Assembly: GCA_943908365.1 (NCBI GenBank)
Contig: CALTTH010000014.1
Location: 1-64,000 of the forward strand
Length of the DNA: 64,000 nt
Direction of reading: 5' to 3'
Source of the DNA: an uncultured Hyphomicrobiales bacterium
Lineage (GTDB): Bacteria; Pseudomonadota; Alphaproteobacteria; Rhizobiales; Rhizobiaceae
Shown here: positions 26,464 through 35,158 of the stretch, in pieces
Layout of the letters: each line of letters begins with the position of its first letter
Position numbering within the stretch: position 1 is the first letter of the stretch
The notes under the pieces: model-generated
The model's input: the letters and a program-made list of their open reading frames with translations, nothing else
Databases searched by the model: none
Told to the model about the DNA's origin: nothing
Program-made: the position numbers and the translations under genes

Positions 26464-27618
26464 TTAGCCTCTTGGGCGAACGGTCACGGTGGGTTCGACC
26501 GACATGCCCGGACCGATGGAGACATCCTTCGGCCAATTATCAACCGTGATCTTCACCGGCACGCGCTGGGTGACCTTCACATAGTTGCCAGTGGCGTTCT
26601 CTGCCGGGAGCAGCGAGAAGGCGGTGCCGGAACCCGGCTGCACAGAGTCGACCTTGCCGCGCAGAAGGTGATCCGGATAGGCGTCGATCGTGAGTTCCAC
26701 CGGCTGGCCGGGGCGCATGTCGGCCAGTTGCGTTTCTTTGAAGTTGGCTGTCACCCAGATCTCATCCGGCACGAACATGGCGATCGCCTGGCCCGCCTGG
26801 ACAAACTGCCCCTTTGCACCACTGATCTTCACCACGCGACCGGGTTGTGCAGCGGTGAGCGTCGTGTAGTCGAGGTTCTGGTCGGCGCTCTCCTTCTGGG
26901 CGTCGGCCTGCTTCAGGCTCGCCTCAGCGCTGGTGCGCTGTGCTTCTGCTGCGACCTTGTTCTTCATTGCCGAACTGATGTTGGCCTGGGCTTCCGCATA
27001 TGCCGCCTGAGCCTGGCGCAGGTTAGATTCTGCTTGCTGGGATGTCTGCAGGCTGCCGGCGCCGCCCTGCTGCAATTGGCGCTGTCGGTTGGCCTCGTCT
27101 TTCGCAAACTGCAGAGCAGCACCTGATGAGGCCTCGCGCGCCTTCGCTTCATCGATCGCAGCGGACGCGACATCGATCTGTGCCGTCGCATTGATAATCG
27201 ATGCCTTGGCCGCTTCCACCTGAGCCTCAGCCTGATCCACGGCGATCTGATAATCGCGCGGGGCTATTCTGGCGATCACGGCGCCAGCCGCGACATGGGC
27301 GTTGTCGGTAACGGAGACATCTTCAAGATAACCGGAGACCTTCGTCGCGAGCGCGAAACTGCGCGCATCGACAAAGGCGTCGTCCGTCGTCTCATAGGGA
27401 TGGAAGTAGACGAGCCAGACGAAGTAGCTAGCGATCCCGAGTCCAATCAGACCAACAATGATGAGCGCCGCCCAATAGGGATGTCGGCGGATCACTGATG
27501 GCTTCTTGTCTTCCTGCTTTGGCTGTTGACCGTCGGTTGCTGTTTGAAGCTCGCGATCCTGCGGATCGCCGTTTTGCTTCGCTTCGTTCTCGGAAACGGC
27601 GCGCTGAGCTTGAACCAC
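26464..27618 (-). CDS. emrA: HlyD/EmrA-family membrane fusion protein
   Basis: A 384-residue adaptor with a cytosolic N-terminus rich in Gln/Lys (1-45), one membrane anchor (about 48-70, YWAALIIVGLIGLGIASYFVW), a lipoyl-like half-motif (TTDDAFVDARSFALATKVSGYL), a long Ala/Gln-rich coiled-coil hairpin (about 125-245) and the beta-barrel region. It bridges EmrB and an outer membrane channel. The start is GTG at 27618 with AGAGG 6 bases before. Confidence 0.88.
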   Translation of the reverse strand: MVQAQRAVSENEAKQNGDPQDRELQTATDGQQPKQEDKKPSVIRRHPYWAALIIVGLIGLGIASYFVWLVYFHPYETTDDAFVDARSFALATKVSGYLEDVSVTDNAHVAAGAVIARIAPRDYQIAVDQAEAQVEAAKASIINATAQIDVASAAIDEAKAREASSGAALQFAKDEANRQRQLQQGGAGSLQTSQQAESNLRQAQAAYAEAQANISSAMKNKVAAEAQRTSAEASLKQADAQKESADQNLDYTTLTAAQPGRVVKISGAKGQFVQAGQAIAMFVPDEIWVTANFKETQLADMRPGQPVELTIDAYPDHLLRGKVDSVQPGSGTAFSLLPAENATGNYVKVTQRVPVKITVDNWPKDVSIGPGMSVEPTVTVRPRG

Positions 27619-27780
27619 GATATGCCTCTAAAAATAAGCTGAATATTCGACCTGAACGCAAGACGTGCTTGAAGGTTCCGGTCAAAATTGTACCGCAAAA
27701 AGAATCTGAGAATGCCTCGTTTTTTTTGGACGCGACGTCCTTTCAGATTACGGTTGCGTGGTCAGAGACGCACTGAGATT

Positions 27781-28668
27781 TCACGGGCTAGTGGTATCCT
27801 CGCCGGCGTTGTAAAACTTGTTCTCGCGGCGTTTGCCGAAGAGCCGCAACGTTTCGAGATGCTCGCGCTGCGCGATGTAGAAGGCATTCAAAAACTCCAG
27901 TTCCTTTCCCGGCGTCACAGCTTCGGGGTAACCGATCTTTTTGACGATCGCTTGGGCGATCTCAATGGCCTGCTTGTCGCGAAGACGCTTGTTTGGATCT
28001 CGGAGCAGGCCTTCCAGGGTCTGCAACTCATAGCTTCCGTAAATATCCAAATGTTCCGGCCTGAACTCGAAGCCCGCCTGGGTCGCCTTGATGGTGGATG
28101 TGGCGGCAGCAAGATCGGGCAACAGCACCGAGCGGGGATTTTCAATGACGAGAGTCCCAGCCATGAGATCGCCGAGCCGTTGTCGACGATTGCTGGATAA
28201 AGTGACGGCCACGATGATGACCAGCCAGAAGAGGGTTGTCCATGTCAGCCAAACGGGTGATTCTGAAAATATCAGGCCTAGAGGCGTGAATATCTCCATC
28301 TCCTTCATGAGATTTCGTGTGGCAATCTGATGCGGCGTCAGGCGGCGTCCTTCGACATTCACAACGCGGATACCGGCAATCCGTTTTCCAAGTGTGCGGC
28401 CATTCCAGATCAGTTCTGACAAAATGTAATAGGGCGTCCGCAACAGGAATCCCAAAAGCGTAATCGCCGTTGCTCTGGCGCTCTCCTCCAATGCGCCACT
28501 CAGCGAAAGCACGATAATGCAGATGAGCGCGATGACGAAGGTCATCACGAAGTCGATGAACTGCGCGCCGAGCCGCGATGCGACAGACGCGATGTCAAGG
28601 TGGAGCGCAACGCCTTCCGGCGGCATCAGTTCTTCGACGCGCTTGCCGTCGCGAAAGATCAGGCTCAT
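27781..28668 (-). CDS. RDD-family membrane protein
   Basis: A 295-residue protein with an RDD domain in its first two thirds: VASRLGAQFIDFVMTF (first helix with Arg/Asp), a second helix pair and GRTLGKRIAGIRVVN, then a soluble C-terminal tail (about 195-295) of unknown role. RDD proteins are proposed ion or osmolyte transporters or membrane organisers. The start at 28668 overlaps the stop of the SpoIIM-like gene (ATGA), so the much longer open frame reaching 28941 is not used. It is the last gene of the MoxR operon. Confidence 0.8.
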   Translation of the reverse strand: MSLIFRDGKRVEELMPPEGVALHLDIASVASRLGAQFIDFVMTFVIALICIIVLSLSGALEESARATAITLLGFLLRTPYYILSELIWNGRTLGKRIAGIRVVNVEGRRLTPHQIATRNLMKEMEIFTPLGLIFSESPVWLTWTTLFWLVIIVAVTLSSNRRQRLGDLMAGTLVIENPRSVLLPDLAAATSTIKATQAGFEFRPEHLDIYGSYELQTLEGLLRDPNKRLRDKQAIEIAQAIVKKIGYPEAVTPGKELEFLNAFYIAQREHLETLRLFGKRRENKFYNAGEDTTSP

Positions 28669-29744
28669 CGCTCTGTCTCTTTCAATGGCTTCCTGTCGCG
28701 GCCCGACAAGGTCAGCCATGCCACCCACAGTGCCCCAACACACCACCCAATCGCGATCCGCCACAATGGGTCTTGAATGGTCTGGCGCAAGAAACCTTCC
28801 AGAAAGGCGGCAGCAATCAGCATGATGGCCGCGAGGAAGGCAAGTTTGACGGCATCGTGAGCCTGCTGCCGCAATGCGTCCCTGCGGCGCAACGCGCCGG
28901 GCAGGAGGACGGCGAGCCCGAGCCGCGCGCCACCCGCGCAAGCAATCGCAATCGCCGCAAGTTCTGTGACGCCGTGGATGGAAAGCCAGGCGAACACGTC
29001 GTATCCGAGGCCATGATGGGAGAACATGGCGAAAAATACGCCCAGTATCATGCCGTTGTAAAAGGTCAGCGCGAAGCTTGGAATGGCGGCGAAGATGCCA
29101 AGGGTGAAAATCAAAACGGCAATCGTCGTGTTGTGGGAAAAAAGGTAAGCCATAAAGGCCGCCAACTCGTCTGTGGCGTGCCCCTCATTTCCATAGATCG
29201 TCGATCGAAGCAGATTCGCCGAGGCGGAGGGCGTCCGATCACCCGCCAGATCGGCCGGCACGAGCGCATAAAACCAGCTGTGATCGTCGAGATAGAGTTT
29301 GTACCCAACGGCGGCACCGAGGATCATTGCGAAAAAGCCGATGAACAAGGAGAGGAAGGACCGTCGTACGGCCTGCGGAATACCACGGATCAACAGCCGG
29401 CTTATCAGGCCACTCACGCTTTCCTGCGGTGCATAGACCACGAGATAGGCGCGGGCGCACAGGCTCTCGAGATAGGATATCAGCGCCCTGTCCAGCGATA
29501 TGTCGCGCGCGACGCTGAGCGAGTTCATCGCCTGCCTGTAGCCGGAGGTGAGCGAGCGCACCTCATCATAGTTGAGTGTGGCCACGCCGCGCTTTTCGAC
29601 CCGTGTCACAAGCTGGTCGAGCACCCGCCATTGTGCCTCCCGCTCGGCTCGAAACCGGGCGGAGCGCAGCATGTCCAACGGTGCCGGTGTCTGCGTCGGC
29701 GCGCTCGGCATGGCACCATTAAGGTCGACATTTGGCCCGGTCAT
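28665..29744 (-). CDS. Stage II sporulation protein M (SpoIIM)-like membrane protein
   Basis: A 359-residue multi-pass membrane protein: cytosolic N-terminal helical part (about 1-125) followed by six to seven membrane segments (for example LFIGFFAMILGAAVGYKLYL, TTIAVLIFTLGIFAAIPSFAL). It matches the SpoIIM/DUF95 group found in non-spore-formers beside MoxR and DUF58 genes. The name does not imply sporulation. It overlaps its neighbours on both sides by four bases. Confidence 0.8.
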   Translation of the reverse strand: MTGPNVDLNGAMPSAPTQTPAPLDMLRSARFRAEREAQWRVLDQLVTRVEKRGVATLNYDEVRSLTSGYRQAMNSLSVARDISLDRALISYLESLCARAYLVVYAPQESVSGLISRLLIRGIPQAVRRSFLSLFIGFFAMILGAAVGYKLYLDDHSWFYALVPADLAGDRTPSASANLLRSTIYGNEGHATDELAAFMAYLFSHNTTIAVLIFTLGIFAAIPSFALTFYNGMILGVFFAMFSHHGLGYDVFAWLSIHGVTELAAIAIACAGGARLGLAVLLPGALRRRDALRQQAHDAVKLAFLAAIMLIAAAFLEGFLRQTIQDPLWRIAIGWCVGALWVAWLTLSGRDRKPLKETER

Positions 29745-31057
29745 AGCATCTCGCGAGATTTGATTTCGATGTAGCGGCCAATCAGATCGGATGTGAGCGC
29801 TTCAGGCGTGCTGTCGAGGCACATGACGCCGAGACGGGAAAGCGTTTCCAGGACGGTTCGACGCTCCTGCGAGATCTGGCGGGCGGCAACCGATCGTGCG
29901 ACACTGTCCAGCGTCAAGATGTCGGGTTCGATCAGCGTCTTGATACTGGAGTCACTCAGCGCGATGTAGACGATGAAATGCTGCTTCGCCAAGGTGCGGA
30001 TCGTTTCTACCATCAGTTCGGCCGTCGTACTGTCCACGAAGTCGGAAAAGATGATGATGAGCGAGCGCCGCTTTAGTTGACCGGCGAGATAGGTGAGGCC
30101 GAGCGTATGGTTGGTTTCATGTGCCTCGTAGCGCAATGTCGCACAGGCTGATTGCACCCTGGTGAAAGCGGCGCGCCCTGGCGTGGCGGGCAGGAACAGG
30201 CGAGGCCGGCTGTCGAAATTGTAGAAGCCAACCAGATCACCCGCCTGTCCAGCTGCCCAACACGTTGCCAGTGCGGCATTGATGGCGCGGTCGAGCTTTG
30301 CGATACCGGCAATTTTTTCGGCCATCAGGCGCCCGGAATCGACGCATAGAATGATTTGCTGATTGCGCTCGGCCGTCAGGTCCCGCACGACGAGGCTGCG
30401 CATGCGGGCGGAGCGCTTCCAATCGATGCTGCGCGTATCCATGCCAACTGCAAATTCGCGCAGCTGGTGGAACTCAGATCCTTGTCCACTCAGCCTCATG
30501 TCTTTGCTGCCAGCCTCAAGCGGCAGGATCTGTGTGTTGATCGCTCCGGACAGCACGGGCGAAATGTCGGGCGCGACGGTGATCTTGCGGGCAATGGGCG
30601 AGCGAACAACGACTTCAAGCAGCTTTAGCCGTGAAGCCCATTTCAGCCAGATCGTCTCGACCTTGAACACCCCGCGGCGCGTCAGGCGGATATCCATTGC
30701 CGACGTGGTTGTCGCTTTTCGGTTGGCCTCGTGATCGAAAGTCGTGACGTCCTGGGCCACAAGCTCGGGCGGCAGATCAAGCCGGGCTTCCATCCTCAAG
30801 GGCAAAGCGCCGCGATGCGGCGAAAGCTCCACCGACAATTGCACGTTGTGGCCGACGAAACCTCGGCTCGGCAGATCAAAGGCAATCTCGATCCGTTTTG
30901 ACCAGACCGAGAGCGCAATATCGAGCAAGACCGCTATTCCCGCGATGCCCCAAAGACCCATGATCACGATATCGACGCCGGGCGACCACACGGCCGTCAG
31001 CACCGTCAGCGCGGTCATGATCAGAACGAGAGCAATGAGGTAGGAAGAGGGGCGCAT
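29741..31057 (-). CDS. DUF58 protein (von Willebrand A-like)
   Basis: A 438-residue protein with two N-terminal membrane helices (about 8-50), a beta-rich middle part and the DUF58 core (GSEFHQLREFAVGMDTRSIDWKRSARMRSLVVRD), which precedes a von Willebrand factor A-like fold (CVDSGRLM; IIFSDFVDS). DUF58 proteins act with MoxR ATPases, perhaps as adaptor or client for metal insertion or envelope assembly. It follows the MoxR gene without a gap. Confidence 0.85.
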   Translation of the reverse strand: MRPSSYLIALVLIMTALTVLTAVWSPGVDIVIMGLWGIAGIAVLLDIALSVWSKRIEIAFDLPSRGFVGHNVQLSVELSPHRGALPLRMEARLDLPPELVAQDVTTFDHEANRKATTTSAMDIRLTRRGVFKVETIWLKWASRLKLLEVVVRSPIARKITVAPDISPVLSGAINTQILPLEAGSKDMRLSGQGSEFHQLREFAVGMDTRSIDWKRSARMRSLVVRDLTAERNQQIILCVDSGRLMAEKIAGIAKLDRAINAALATCWAAGQAGDLVGFYNFDSRPRLFLPATPGRAAFTRVQSACATLRYEAHETNHTLGLTYLAGQLKRRSLIIIFSDFVDSTTAELMVETIRTLAKQHFIVYIALSDSSIKTLIEPDILTLDSVARSVAARQISQERRTVLETLSRLGVMCLDSTPEALTSDLIGRYIEIKSREML

Positions 31058-32014
31058 TTATCGCGGTGCATCCATACGGTTCAGGATGGTGCGAAGCACG
31101 TCTTCAGTCGTTCGGCCATCGATTTCCGCTGCGGGAGAGAGGATGATGCGATGGCGCAAGGCGGGCACCATCAGTGCCTGAACGTCGTCCGGTAAGCCGT
31201 ATTGACGTCCCCCGAAAGCTGCCCGCACGCGCACCGCTGCCGATAGCGCGTCGGCTGCGCGTGTGGAGGCGCCTTGAAGGATCTCCGGATCGGAGCGCGT
31301 CGCCCGGACGAGATCGACGATATAGGTGAGGATGCTGTCATCGAGATGAATGCTGTCGATCAGCGTCCGACCATCGGCAAGAATGGAGCTGGTGACGAGC
31401 GGCCGAATGCCCACTTCGTTCAGTTTCGTCTGGATCGGTTGACCCGCATGGCGTTTCAGGATGGCGATTTCTGTCTCACGATTGGGAAAATCGATGACGA
31501 GTTTGAAGAGAAAGCGATCGAGCTGCGCTTCCGGCAGGGGGTAGGTGCCATGCTGCTCGATGGGGTTCTGCGTGGCGAGCACGAAGAAGTCCAGGCCGAG
31601 CGGGTAATCGGTGCCGTCGATCGTCACCATGCGCTCATTCATGGCCTGCAAAAGGGCAGATTGTGTCTTTGGAGGCGCTCGATTGATTTCATCGGCAAGC
31701 AGGATGTTGGTGAAGACCGGGCCTTTGGTCAGATGGAACTGACTGGTTTGGAAGTTGAAGAGGTTCACACCCAGAACATCGCTCGGCATCAGGTCCGGCG
31801 TGAATTGAATGCGCCGGTACTGCAGGTCCATGACGGCCGAGACCGAACGCGCGAGCAAGGTCTTGGCGGTGCCGGGTGGTCCTTCGAGCAGGCAATGTCC
31901 GCGCGCAAAGATCGAGATCAGGATCATATCGATAAGGGCGTCCTGCCCCTGCACGGTCTTGGCGATCTCGCCGCGGATCGCGACAACCAGATTGCGAAAC
32001 TCATCTAGATTCAA
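31058..32014 (-). CDS. MoxR-family AAA ATPase
   Basis: A 318-residue AAA+ ATPase of the MoxR type: Walker A GPPGTAKT (about residue 44), Walker B ILLADEINRAPPKTQSALLQ (about 105), sensor region FVLATQNPIEQHGTYPLPEAQLDRF and the C-terminal lid. MoxR ATPases are thought to be chaperones that mature proteins with von Willebrand A domains or their clients. It overlaps the upstream DUF4350-like gene by 14 bases. Confidence 0.9.
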   Translation of the reverse strand: MNLDEFRNLVVAIRGEIAKTVQGQDALIDMILISIFARGHCLLEGPPGTAKTLLARSVSAVMDLQYRRIQFTPDLMPSDVLGVNLFNFQTSQFHLTKGPVFTNILLADEINRAPPKTQSALLQAMNERMVTIDGTDYPLGLDFFVLATQNPIEQHGTYPLPEAQLDRFLFKLVIDFPNRETEIAILKRHAGQPIQTKLNEVGIRPLVTSSILADGRTLIDSIHLDDSILTYIVDLVRATRSDPEILQGASTRAADALSAAVRVRAAFGGRQYGLPDDVQALMVPALRHRIILSPAAEIDGRTTEDVLRTILNRMDAPR

Positions 32015-33236
32015 GCTTGATGCTCCCTAGTCGTTTTTTAAATGTTTCAAGATGCCGATGCAGATCGGGCTGGGTCATGGATTTGCCGCGGTTCATAAGC
32101 TCTTTCGATATCGCTTCGAAAGCCTCGGCACTGGAACGGTCGCGCAAGGCAAGATGGCGAAACATTCGTTCGATACCGGCATCGTTGGCTGCATGTGGTC
32201 CAAACAAGAGGCCGGCTTTGTCGGCCAGCAGGTTGTGAACAAATTGCGCGGTCATGCGTCCGTCATTGCCGGACAGGCGCAAAAGCCGCGCGGTCGCTTC
32301 TGTGGCCGCAGCTTTTGACAGATCGGATGTCGCCTCGTCCGTCAACGGTTTGCCGAAACGGACCGCGCCTCTCCAGAAACAGACAGCAGCCACGAGGATG
32401 ATGGCACCCCAGATGAACCATAAGTGATGTGCGAGAAAACGGTCGGGATCAGCGGCGTTGGACGCAACTGCGTCAGCTGTCGCAAGATAGACGGGGCGCC
32501 TGCCGAAAAGTCCGCGCAACTCTTCGATCAAGGAGATGGCAAAATCGGCATTTTCGCCGAGCGCCAGCCCATGATTATTGAGGAGATCGGGATCAGAAAG
32601 AACATAGAAGTCAAAATCGAAAGTACATTTTAGCAGCAGCGGGCCCGCTTGAAGCCCAGCCATTTCCTCGCAGTCCGAGGGGGTTTGGTCGCGGGAAAAG
32701 ACCTGTGCTTGATAAATCCTAATCGTCTCGACACGGTGTCTTAGAATGGATTGTTGCGCCTGCCTGAAACGCGGTCCCGTCCTTTTGATGTGAAGATTGG
32801 GGATACCGATCCGGGCGAGGGCGTCGTCGATGTCGGATGACGGTATGAGAGCGTCTTCACGGGCAACGCCCTGCTCAAGACGATCGGCTCGCCATTTTGG
32901 TAATACGATCAGGGTTGGGGTGATGCTGGGTTTGTCGCCGAAGACCGCTGAATGCGTACGTCTGTCGCCATCGCCTATTATCCGACCGGCTCTAGACCAA
33001 GGCAGCGGCACAATGCGGAGCGAGGCGCGCGAGACTGGCGAGTTGGTCGACGGGTCGGTGCGCGCAACCTGGATGCCCGAGGACTGCAGCCAGACTTCCA
33101 GTCCCCTATAGCCGGTAGGGGAGCGATCAAAATCTGCGTTCTCCTCAGCCATTCCTGCGCCGGCATGCGTCAGTGCGCTGAACAGCACGACCAAAAGGAG
33201 GATCAAGCGGGACCTAAACACGAGCCGAATCTCCAC
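32001..33236 (-). CDS. DUF4350-like envelope protein
   Basis: A 411-residue protein with a signal peptide or N-terminal anchor (about 1-30, LILLLVVLFSALTHAGAG), a domain rich in beta strands of the DUF4350 kind (YRGLEVWLQSSGIQVA), one internal membrane helix (about 268-288, LWFIWGAIILVAAVCFW) and a cytosolic helical C-terminus. Domain naming is from memory of this operon type and is moderately sure. It overlaps the preceding gene by 23 bases and MoxR by 14. Confidence 0.7.
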   Translation of the reverse strand: MEIRLVFRSRLILLLVVLFSALTHAGAGMAEENADFDRSPTGYRGLEVWLQSSGIQVARTDPSTNSPVSRASLRIVPLPWSRAGRIIGDGDRRTHSAVFGDKPSITPTLIVLPKWRADRLEQGVAREDALIPSSDIDDALARIGIPNLHIKRTGPRFRQAQQSILRHRVETIRIYQAQVFSRDQTPSDCEEMAGLQAGPLLLKCTFDFDFYVLSDPDLLNNHGLALGENADFAISLIEELRGLFGRRPVYLATADAVASNAADPDRFLAHHLWFIWGAIILVAAVCFWRGAVRFGKPLTDEATSDLSKAAATEATARLLRLSGNDGRMTAQFVHNLLADKAGLLFGPHAANDAGIERMFRHLALRDRSSAEAFEAISKELMNRGKSMTQPDLHRHLETFKKRLGSIKLESR

Positions 33237-33927
33237 TGAAAAGCAGAGGCTGTGCTACCTGCAACAGTTCTGAAAAATCGCTTTCCGCAGGGACCTTCCC
33301 ACCATAATGGGCGAGTTCAGTCTGTAAAAGCAGACGCCGCAACTCATCCCGATGCTCCATCTTCTTGGGCAGTCTAACAAACACCGTTCGTTCGGTATCC
33401 GAACGTAAGACATGCGTTCCCGTCCGCTTGGCCGATTGAAGCAGGCATTGCCTCAGCAATTGCACAAGCGCCTCCCTTCGATCCGGCATTGCGGCGATGT
33501 GTGCCAGGAAATCGCGTGGCTTTTCGTTGGCGTCACGTGCGGTGCCTTGCCAGTTTTCCGGTTTCTCGCTTCGGTTCGGCTGCGTCGCCATCGGTGCGCG
33601 CGACAACAAGACACCGCCGCTGCCGAAAAACATCCACAGGACGATGATGGCAACGAGGACGATGAGGACGATAAGCACACCCAGAAAGCCGCCGAGGGCA
33701 GGTGGGCTCGACACCGCCGGTGGCACCTCGGAAGGCCTAGGGGCCTCCGGCTTTGCCTGGGTCGGCCCCTCGGGATAGGTCAGCGTGCAGCGCACTCCAT
33801 TTTGGAGGCACTGTGCCTTGTAATTTTCGGCGCTCCCCAACGGCTCTTGAGCCACCGCTCCCACCGGAGCGGTCGCAACTGACCATAAGACAGCCAGCCA
33901 GAATAAGGGCTTTAGCTGGCGCTTCAG
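33214..33927 (-). CDS. DUF4129-like membrane protein, probable CTG start
   Basis: About 237 residues: a signal peptide (KPLFWLAVLWSVATAPVGAVAQ), a short Pro-rich periplasmic part, one membrane helix (about 80-102, GGFLGVLIVLIVLVAIIVLWMFF) and a C-terminal cytosolic helical domain resembling DUF4129. Between the signal peptide and the far upstream ATG at 34086 there is no ATG, GTG or TTG in frame. The CTG at 33927-33925 has AGGGG 7 bases before it and overlaps the DUF805 stop as CTGA, just as ATGA overlaps occur elsewhere in this operon. I therefore take CTG as start; the alternative at 34086 would overlap most of the DUF805 gene. Confidence 0.7.
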   Translation of the reverse strand: MKRQLKPLFWLAVLWSVATAPVGAVAQEPLGSAENYKAQCLQNGVRCTLTYPEGPTQAKPEAPRPSEVPPAVSSPPALGGFLGVLIVLIVLVAIIVLWMFFGSGGVLLSRAPMATQPNRSEKPENWQGTARDANEKPRDFLAHIAAMPDRREALVQLLRQCLLQSAKRTGTHVLRSDTERTVFVRLPKKMEHRDELRRLLLQTELAHYGGKVPAESDFSELLQVAQPLLFSGDSARV

Positions 33928-34370
33928 GCAAACACCCCTGCGGAGGACTGCGGGCTCAGAGGGTCTAGGCCAAACTTGTTGGGACCTTTTGTTCCGGGAA
34001 GGATAAAGATCACGAGCATTGCTATAGGCGCTAGTAAGCCAACAATAGGCACGAAGGTCGCAACAGAAAGGCCGAGAAACCACCAACCGGAAATGTTGCG
34101 GTCATGGAATCGGCGAACGGCCACAGATATCGCCGGTAGAAACATTCCGAGAGTTATCAACGTCGAAACGATTCCTAAAACGATGACCCACGGTGGGAAA
34201 TCTTGTCCAGGCTCGCGACCTACGGAGGAGAATCCAACGACAAACGACCAGCCGAATGATACCAAGTATATGAAAACCTGAAACCACCAAAATTCAGATC
34301 GGCTGGCTCTGCCAGAGAAGGTCGCATATTTCTCCTTGAGAACCGTCCGAACCGCTTCTTTAAAACCCAT
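33924..34370 (-). CDS. DUF805 membrane protein
   Basis: A 148-residue protein of the DUF805 family with the N-terminal motif YATFSGRASRSEFWWFQVF, three to four membrane helices and the conserved RRFHDRNISGWW. Function is unknown. It is the first gene of the tightly overlapping MoxR operon; such genes are not usual members of MoxR operons, so its presence here is notable. Confidence 0.85.
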   Translation of the reverse strand: MGFKEAVRTVLKEKYATFSGRASRSEFWWFQVFIYLVSFGWSFVVGFSSVGREPGQDFPPWVIVLGIVSTLITLGMFLPAISVAVRRFHDRNISGWWFLGLSVATFVPIVGLLAPIAMLVIFILPGTKGPNKFGLDPLSPQSSAGVFA

Positions 34371-35158
34371 TTTACACCCCGTTCTGCCCCATGCTAATTA
34401 TCTGTGATCTTTCACGAATTCAGTTTTCGACGTTCCTGTACCATGCCGAAGCCTCTAACTCAGTTTGCGCTTGTCCTCATCGAGTGCCGCAGAGCACATC
34501 TAGGCCGCGAGCTTGATCTACGTCTCCAAACCTCGTGACGAACGAAACCAGCCTTTGATCTTGCAAGGCCGCACGTCAAGACACGTTCAGATTGCATTGA
34601 AGACACCTTGATCATTCTGCACTACGGTTTACTGCCAAGAGGGTTGCCTGCCCGGCGTGTCCTCAATCATTAGAGCAAAATCGTGATACTTCAACAGGAA
34701 GATGTTTTATTTTCCAACGAAAACACAGGATTAGCTGAGCAGAATACCAGTGTAATATTTAGAGATTTTTGCGCAATAGCGGTCATTTCCGAAGAATAGA
34801 ATCATGAAATATTATCAATTTCGGGTTGAGCTCACTAAAGATCAAAACCGGGGAATTAAATTGCTTGCATGTGTTTCCATGCGCCAACTTTTCTACATCA
34901 TTTGTATTTGCTTTTCCAAGTTTTGACAGGGAGTTGCATTGTTCGCTGAGCCTTCACTCATCGTAACGTCTGCATCCGCTGCCACGACCTTCCGTTGGTC
35001 CGAAAGGGTACGAAAGCGCCAGATGGCGAATATCATGGTTGATGAGGTGGAACCGACCTTCGCTGGGTCCATTGTAGCTTTGAGCTTGGCTTCGCCAACG
35101 CCTCTGCAGCGCGCACGCGTGCAGTTCCTCCATTCTTCAAACCACAAAGGATTTGGCC
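34371..35158. other. Long AT-rich intergenic region before katE
   Basis: Nearly 790 bases without a believable gene, noticeably richer in A and T than the flanks. It must hold divergent promoters for the DUF805/MoxR operon and katE. Two weak matches to the alphaproteobacterial general-stress (EcfG) promoter are seen on the plus strand: GGAAC-N16-CATT from 35049 and GGAAT-N16-GTT from 34852. Neither is exact. A small RNA is possible, but none is recognised. Confidence 0.4.

Noticed and set aside
35049..35073. EcfG-type promoter of katE
   Set aside because: GGAAC is exact but the -10 reads CATT instead of CGTT; kept only as a weak possibility in the region note.
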